Below are positions 60,200-64,000 of a DNA stretch of 64,000 bases, one piece after another; the first letter of the stretch is position 1, and each line of letters starts with the position of its first letter. The stretch spans positions 310,001 to 374,000 of the forward strand of contig NZ_JASNWF010000010.1 in assembly GCF_030283205.1 (NCBI RefSeq), given 5' to 3'. The position numbers were made by a program, and so were the translations under genes. The notes below the pieces were generated by a model that ran no database searches, was not told the DNA's origin, and worked only from the letters and a program-made list of their open reading frames with translations. The DNA comes from Actinomadura opuntiae (GTDB taxonomy: Bacteria > Actinomycetota > Actinomycetes > Streptosporangiales > Streptosporangiaceae).

Positions 60200-60946
60200 G
60201 TGGCCGGTGATCTCTGGGTTCGACGATTCCACCCTTCACCGCATGCGCGGATCCGCCTGGTCTGCTTCCCCCATGCGGGCGGTTCCGCCAGCTATTTCTT
60301 CCCGGTGTCCAGCGCCCTGCGTCCCGCGATCGAGGTGCTCGCCCTCCAGTACCCCGGACGGCAGGACCGCCGCAGCGAGCCGAGCATCGACGACATCGGC
60401 GAACTCGCCGACCGCCTCCACAAGGCCGTCGCGCCCTGGTGCCGCCCCGGGACCGCCTTCTTCGGCCACAGCATGGGCGCGATCCTGGCCTTCGAGGTCG
60501 CCCGCCGGCTGGAGCGCAAGGAGGGCGTCTCGCCCGCCGCCCTCATCGTCTCGGGCAGGCGCGGCCCCACGACGGAGCGGGACGAGACCGTCCACCTGCG
60601 GCCGGACGCCGGGCTGCTCGCGGAGCTGCGGGAGCTCAGCGGAACCGACGCGGCGATGCTCGACGAGGAGGGCTTCGCCGAATTGATCCTTCCGGCGCTG
60701 CGCAGCGACTACACGGCGATCGAGACCTACCGCCACGAGCCCGGCCCGCCGCTGACGTGCCCGATCCTCGCCCTCACCGGCGACCAGGACCCGAAGACGA
60801 CCGTCGCGGAGGTGAAGGACTGGTCCCGGCACACCAGCGGCCCGTTCGACCTGAAGGTCCACCCGGGCGGGCACTTCTACCTGAACGAGCGGTCCGGCGA
60901 GGTCATCGGGGACATCGCCGGCTACCTGCGGTCGCTTCCGCTGTGA
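60200..60946 (+). CDS. Type II (editing) thioesterase
   Basis: A 248-aa alpha/beta hydrolase of the external thioesterase family that frees stalled or misprimed acyl groups from PKS and NRPS carriers. It starts with the typical DLWVRRFHP, then LVCFPHAGGSASYF, GHSMGA (S91), LTGDQDP (D195) and PGGHFYL (H225). The GTG at 60200 gives the usual length and puts the conserved W-RRFHP five residues in. An upstream GTG (60143) would add 19 atypical residues and overlaps operator copy 4; neither has a strong ribosome site. PKS-3 begins 33 bp downstream, probably on the same transcript. Confidence 0.88.
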   Translation: MAGDLWVRRFHPSPHARIRLVCFPHAGGSASYFFPVSSALRPAIEVLALQYPGRQDRRSEPSIDDIGELADRLHKAVAPWCRPGTAFFGHSMGAILAFEVARRLERKEGVSPAALIVSGRRGPTTERDETVHLRPDAGLLAELRELSGTDAAMLDEEGFAELILPALRSDYTAIETYRHEPGPPLTCPILALTGDQDPKTTVAEVKDWSRHTSGPFDLKVHPGGHFYLNERSGEVIGDIAGYLRSLPL

Positions 60947-60979
60947 CACCCCCGGACTTGCGAAGAGCACGAGGCGCGA

Positions 60980-63900
60980 ATGGCTGAGGACAATACCGAA
61001 CTCGTCGAGGCCCTGCGTTCGGCGCTGAAGGAGGCGCAGCGGCTGCGCGAGCAGAACCGCGCGCTGGCCGAGGCCGCGCGCGAGCCGATCGCGATCGTGG
61101 GAATGGCGTGCCGTTTCCCCGGCGGCGTCGATTCGCCGGAGGGCCTGTGGCGGCTGGTGGCGGACGGGCGCGACGCGGTCGGGGAGTTCCCCGCGAACCG
61201 CGGATGGGACCTCGACCGCCTCTACGACCCGGACCCGGAGAGCGCGGGCACCTCCTACGCCCGGCACGGCGGGTTCCTCTACGACGCGGCCGAGTTCGAC
61301 GCGGGCTTCTTCGGGATCAGCCCGCACGAGGCGCTCGCGATGGACCCGCAGCAGCGGCTCGTGCTGGAGACGTCCTGGGAGGCGATCGAGCGGGCGGGGA
61401 TCGACCCGGTGTCGCTGCGCGGCAGCCGCACCGGCGTGTTCGCGGGGATCATGTACCACGACTACGCGTCCCGGCTGGCGTCCGTCCCCGCCGAGCTCGA
61501 GGGCCTGGTCGGCAGCGGCAGCTCCGGCAGCGTGGCGTCGGGCCGCGTCGCCTACACCCTCGGGCTGGAGGGGCCGGCGGTGTCGGTGGACACGGCGTGC
61601 TCGTCGTCGCTGGTGGCGTTGCACTGGGCGAAGCAGGCGCTGCGGTCCGGCGAGTGCGACCTGGCGCTGGCCGGCGGCGTGACGGTGATGGCGGCGCCGG
61701 ACACCTTCGTCGAGTTCTCCCGGCAGCGCGGCCTGGCGCCCGACGGCCGGTGCAAGTCGTTCGCGGCGGCCGCCGACGGCACCGGATGGGCCGAGGGCGC
61801 GGGGATGGTGCTGGTCGAGCGGCTGTCGGACGCCCGCCGCAACGGCCACCCGGTCCTCGCGGTGATCAAGGGCAGCGCGATCAACCAGGACGGGGCGTCC
61901 AACGGCCTGACGGCCCCGAACGGGCCGTCGCAGCAGCGGGTCATCCGCGAGGCGCTGGAGAACGCGGGCCTGGCGTTCGCGGACGTCGACGCGGTGGAGG
62001 CGCACGGCACCGGCACGCGGCTGGGCGACCCGATCGAGGCGCAGGCGCTCATGGCGACCTACGGGCGGCACCGCCCGGACGGCCGTCCCCTGTGGCTGGG
62101 CTCGGTGAAATCGAACTTCGGGCACGCGCAGGCGGCGGCCGGTGTCGCGGGCGTCATCAAGATGGTGATGGCGATGCGGCGCGGGGTGCTGCCGCCGACG
62201 CTGCATGTGGACGAGCCGTCGCCGATCATCGACTGGTCGGCGGGCGAGGTGGAGCTGCTGACCGAGGCGCGCGAATGGCCGGAGCACGGCCGTCCGCGCC
62301 GGGCGGCCGTGTCGTCCTTCGGGATCAGCGGCACGAACGCGCATCTCATCCTTGAGCAGGTACCCGACGAGCCGGCACCGGCCGAGCGAGAGCCGGAGCC
62401 GGAGGTGGTTCCGTGGATGCTGTCGGGCCGCTCGCCGGAGGCGCTCGCGGGGCAGGCGCGCGGGTTGCTGGAGTGGCTGGAGACGGCCGGTCCCGAGCGT
62501 GCGAGTGCGGCCGACGTGGCGTCCTCGCTGTCGCGGCGGTCGCTGTTCGAGCATCGCGCGGTGGTCGTCGGCGCCGGATGGCAGGACCTGGCCGCCGGGC
62601 TGGCCGACCTCGCCGGGGGACGCGAGAACCCGGCCGTGGTGACCGGGGCCGTGCGTCCCGGCGGCGCCGGCGGCGTGGTGTTCGTGTTCCCGGGGCAGGG
62701 CTCGCAATGGCTGGGCATGGGGCGCGAACTGCTGACGTCCTCCCCGGTTTTCGCGGCGGAGATGGACCGGTGCGCGAAGGCGTTCGCCGAGTTCGCCGAC
62801 TGGTCGCTGCCGGACGTGGTGCGCGGCGAGCCGGGAGGCCCCGACATCGCCCGCGTGGACGTGATCCAGCCGGTGCTTTTCGCGATCATGGTGTCGCTGG
62901 CGGAGCTGTGGCGGTCGGCCGGGGTCGTCCCGGACGCCGTCATCGGGCACTCGCAGGGCGAGATCGCCGCCGCGTACGTCGCCGGGGCGCTGACGCTGCG
63001 GGACGCGACGCGGATCGTGGTGCTGCGGTCGCTGGCGCTGCGCGAGGTGGCCGGGACGGGTGCGATGGCGTCGGTCATGGCTCCGGCGGAGGCGGTGCGG
63101 GCGCGGCTGCAGGACGCCCCGGCCCTCGCGGTTGCGGCGGTGAACAACCCGTCCACGACCGTCGTGTCCGGCCCGCAGGAGGACGTGGAGAAGTTCCTCG
63201 CGGCCTGCGAAACCGATGGGATCAAGGTCCGGCGGATCGCCGTGGACTACGCCTCGCACTCGCCGCAGATGGAAATGCTCCAGGACCGGCTGCTGACCGA
63301 GCTGGCGGGTGTCGCGCCGCGCACGTCCACCATCCCGCTCTACTCGACGGTCGCCGGGACGGTGCTGGACACCTCCGAGCTGACGGCGCCCTACTGGTAC
63401 GACAACCTGCGCGAGACGGTGCGCTTCGAGCAGGCCGTTCGCGCCGCGATGGACGAGGGCCACGGCTTCTTCATCGAGGTCAGCGCGCATCCGGTGCTGA
63501 CCGTGGGGCTGGAGGAGACGTCCGAGACGGCCGGCCCCGCGACCGTCGTCGGGACGCTGCGGCGCGGCGAGGGCGGCCTGGACAGGTTCGTGCGTTCCGC
63601 CGCCGAGCTCCACGCCTCCGGCGGGCGGGTCGACTGGTCCGCGTTCACCGCCGGGGGGCGTCGGGTCGACCTGCCGACCTACCGGTTCCAGCGCCGAACG
63701 TACTGGCTGGCGCCGACGGCGCAGTCGGGCGACGTCGGCGCGGCGGGGCTCAGCGCGGCCGGACATCCGATGCTGGGTGCGATGACGGAGCTGCCGGCGC
63801 TGGACGGGATGCTGTTGACCGGCCGTTCGTCGCCCCGGCTCCACCCGTGGCTGGCCGACCATGCCGTCCTCGGCCATGTGATCATGCCCGCGGCAGGGTT

Positions 63901-64000
63901 CGTGGAACTGGCGATGCACGCCGCCGACCAGGTGGACCATCCCGTCGTGCGGGAGCTGACGGTGCAGCGGCCGCTGGTGTTCCCGCCGGACGGCGGTGTG
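60980..64000 (+). CDS. Type I polyketide synthase PKS-3, module 8 (partial: KS-AT-DH start)
   Basis: The frame is open from ATG at 60980 (GAGG 5 nt upstream) to the window end, 1007 codons. An N-terminal docking helix ([20 protein letters not shown], about 6-25) precedes KS (about 36-460, C207), then AT with GHSQGE (S658) and YASHS (757-761), then the start of a DH with [10 protein letters not shown] (H961). YASH predicts methylmalonyl-CoA, unlike the seven HAFH ATs upstream. KS and AT sequences are clearly more distant from modules 2-7 than those are from each other, and codon use is uniformly G/C-ending. By colinearity it takes the chain from PKS-2. The rest of the module, any further modules and the macrolactam-forming thioesterase lie outside the window. 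Confidence 0.93.
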   Translation, partial: MAEDNTELVEALRSALKEAQRLREQNRALAEAAREPIAIVGMACRFPGGVDSPEGLWRLVADGRDAVGEFPANRGWDLDRLYDPDPESAGTSYARHGGFLYDAAEFDAGFFGISPHEALAMDPQQRLVLETSWEAIERAGIDPVSLRGSRTGVFAGIMYHDYASRLASVPAELEGLVGSGSSGSVASGRVAYTLGLEGPAVSVDTACSSSLVALHWAKQALRSGECDLALAGGVTVMAAPDTFVEFSRQRGLAPDGRCKSFAAAADGTGWAEGAGMVLVERLSDARRNGHPVLAVIKGSAINQDGASNGLTAPNGPSQQRVIREALENAGLAFADVDAVEAHGTGTRLGDPIEAQALMATYGRHRPDGRPLWLGSVKSNFGHAQAAAGVAGVIKMVMAMRRGVLPPTLHVDEPSPIIDWSAGEVELLTEAREWPEHGRPRRAAVSSFGISGTNAHLILEQVPDEPAPAEREPEPEVVPWMLSGRSPEALAGQARGLLEWLETAGPERASAADVASSLSRRSLFEHRAVVVGAGWQDLAAGLADLAGGRENPAVVTGAVRPGGAGGVVFVFPGQGSQWLGMGRELLTSSPVFAAEMDRCAKAFAEFADWSLPDVVRGEPGGPDIARVDVIQPVLFAIMVSLAELWRSAGVVPDAVIGHSQGEIAAAYVAGALTLRDATRIVVLRSLALREVAGTGAMASVMAPAEAVRARLQDAPALAVAAVNNPSTTVVSGPQEDVEKFLAACETDGIKVRRIAVDYASHSPQMEMLQDRLLTELAGVAPRTSTIPLYSTVAGTVLDTSELTAPYWYDNLRETVRFEQAVRAAMDEGHGFFIEVSAHPVLTVGLEETSETAGPATVVGTLRRGEGGLDRFVRSAAELHASGGRVDWSAFTAGGRRVDLPTYRFQRRTYWLAPTAQSGDVGAAGLSAAGHPMLGAMTELPALDGMLLTGRSSPRLHPWLADHAVLGHVIMPAAGFVELAMHAADQVDHPVVRELTVQRPLVFPPDGGV

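Noticed and set aside
60236-63940. 1234-codon minus-strand open frame opposite the thioesterase and PKS-3
   Set aside because: Low-complexity Arg/Val/Gly/Gln translation without domains. The plus strand encodes a thioesterase and KS-AT-DH with all catalytic residues.
1-64000. CRISPR arrays, tRNA or rRNA genes, insertion sequences, attachment sites
   Set aside because: No spaced short palindromic repeats, tRNA-like cloverleafs, transposase motifs or terminal inverted repeats were recognised. The large repeats are PKS/NRPS module homology.

Overview
The window comes from a high-GC actinomycete. Third codon positions are G/C rich, GTG starts are frequent, and giant modular type I PKS and NRPS genes fill about 85% of it. 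The mix would fit Streptomyces, Actinomadura or Nonomuraea relatives, but no taxonomic marker is present. It looks like most of one secondary-metabolite cluster whose right end, and probably its regulators and tailoring genes, lie beyond base 64000. Neither a pathway regulator nor a chain-terminating thioesterase domain is inside the window.

Layout, left to right. (1) 1-1477, minus: C-terminally cut uncharacterised protein, probably outside the cluster. (2) 1879-2961, plus: sulfotransferase. (3) 3331-30943, plus: a tight operon-like run of a trimodular NRPS with damaged domains, an FAD-dependent oxidoreductase, and PKS-1 (loading ACP plus three extension modules). (4) 30968-37066: a starter-unit cassette on alternating strands: a stand-alone adenylation enzyme (minus), a discrete ACP (plus), a discrete acyltransferase (minus), a second stand-alone adenylation enzyme (plus) and a class I aminotransferase (plus). 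(5) 37270-64000, plus: PKS-2 (four modules), a proline-iminopeptidase-like hydrolase, a type II thioesterase, and the start of PKS-3.

The starter cassette plus the hydrolase matches, gene class for gene class, the VinN/VinL/VinK/VinM/VinJ system of vicenistatin and its relatives. In that system a beta-amino acid is adenylated and loaded on a free ACP, capped with a protecting amino acid, moved by a discrete AT to the N-terminal ACP of the first PKS, and uncapped by the peptidase so that its amine can close a macrolactam. I therefore infer a macrolactam. All seven complete PKS modules have malonyl-type ATs (HAFH), intact DHs and B-type KRs. Modules 2 and 5 also have ERs. The expected pattern is ene, saturated, ene, ene, saturated, ene, ene; module 8 then switches to a methylmalonyl-type AT (YASH).

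The unusual part is the NRPS, which is co-directional with and probably co-transcribed with PKS-1. It opens with half a condensation domain. Its first two A domains carry the same binding pocket. Its third A domain is reduced to about 74 residues although the flanking C and T domains are intact, so module 3 needs loading in trans. With the sulfotransferase, this points to a peptide-bearing, possibly sulfated macrolactam, or to a peptide-primed polyketide. I know of no described system with this combination.

Four sites of the form TAGGGGG-N4-(T/C)AGGGG, each with an exact 11-bp period, lie upstream of the sulfotransferase, between the AT and second A gene, upstream of PKS-2, and between the peptidase and thioesterase. 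They look like the operators of one pathway activator. The FAD oxidoreductase contains a TTA codon. Near-identical tracts between modules, a 59-bp tandem duplication and a 14-bp tandem duplication show recent recombination.
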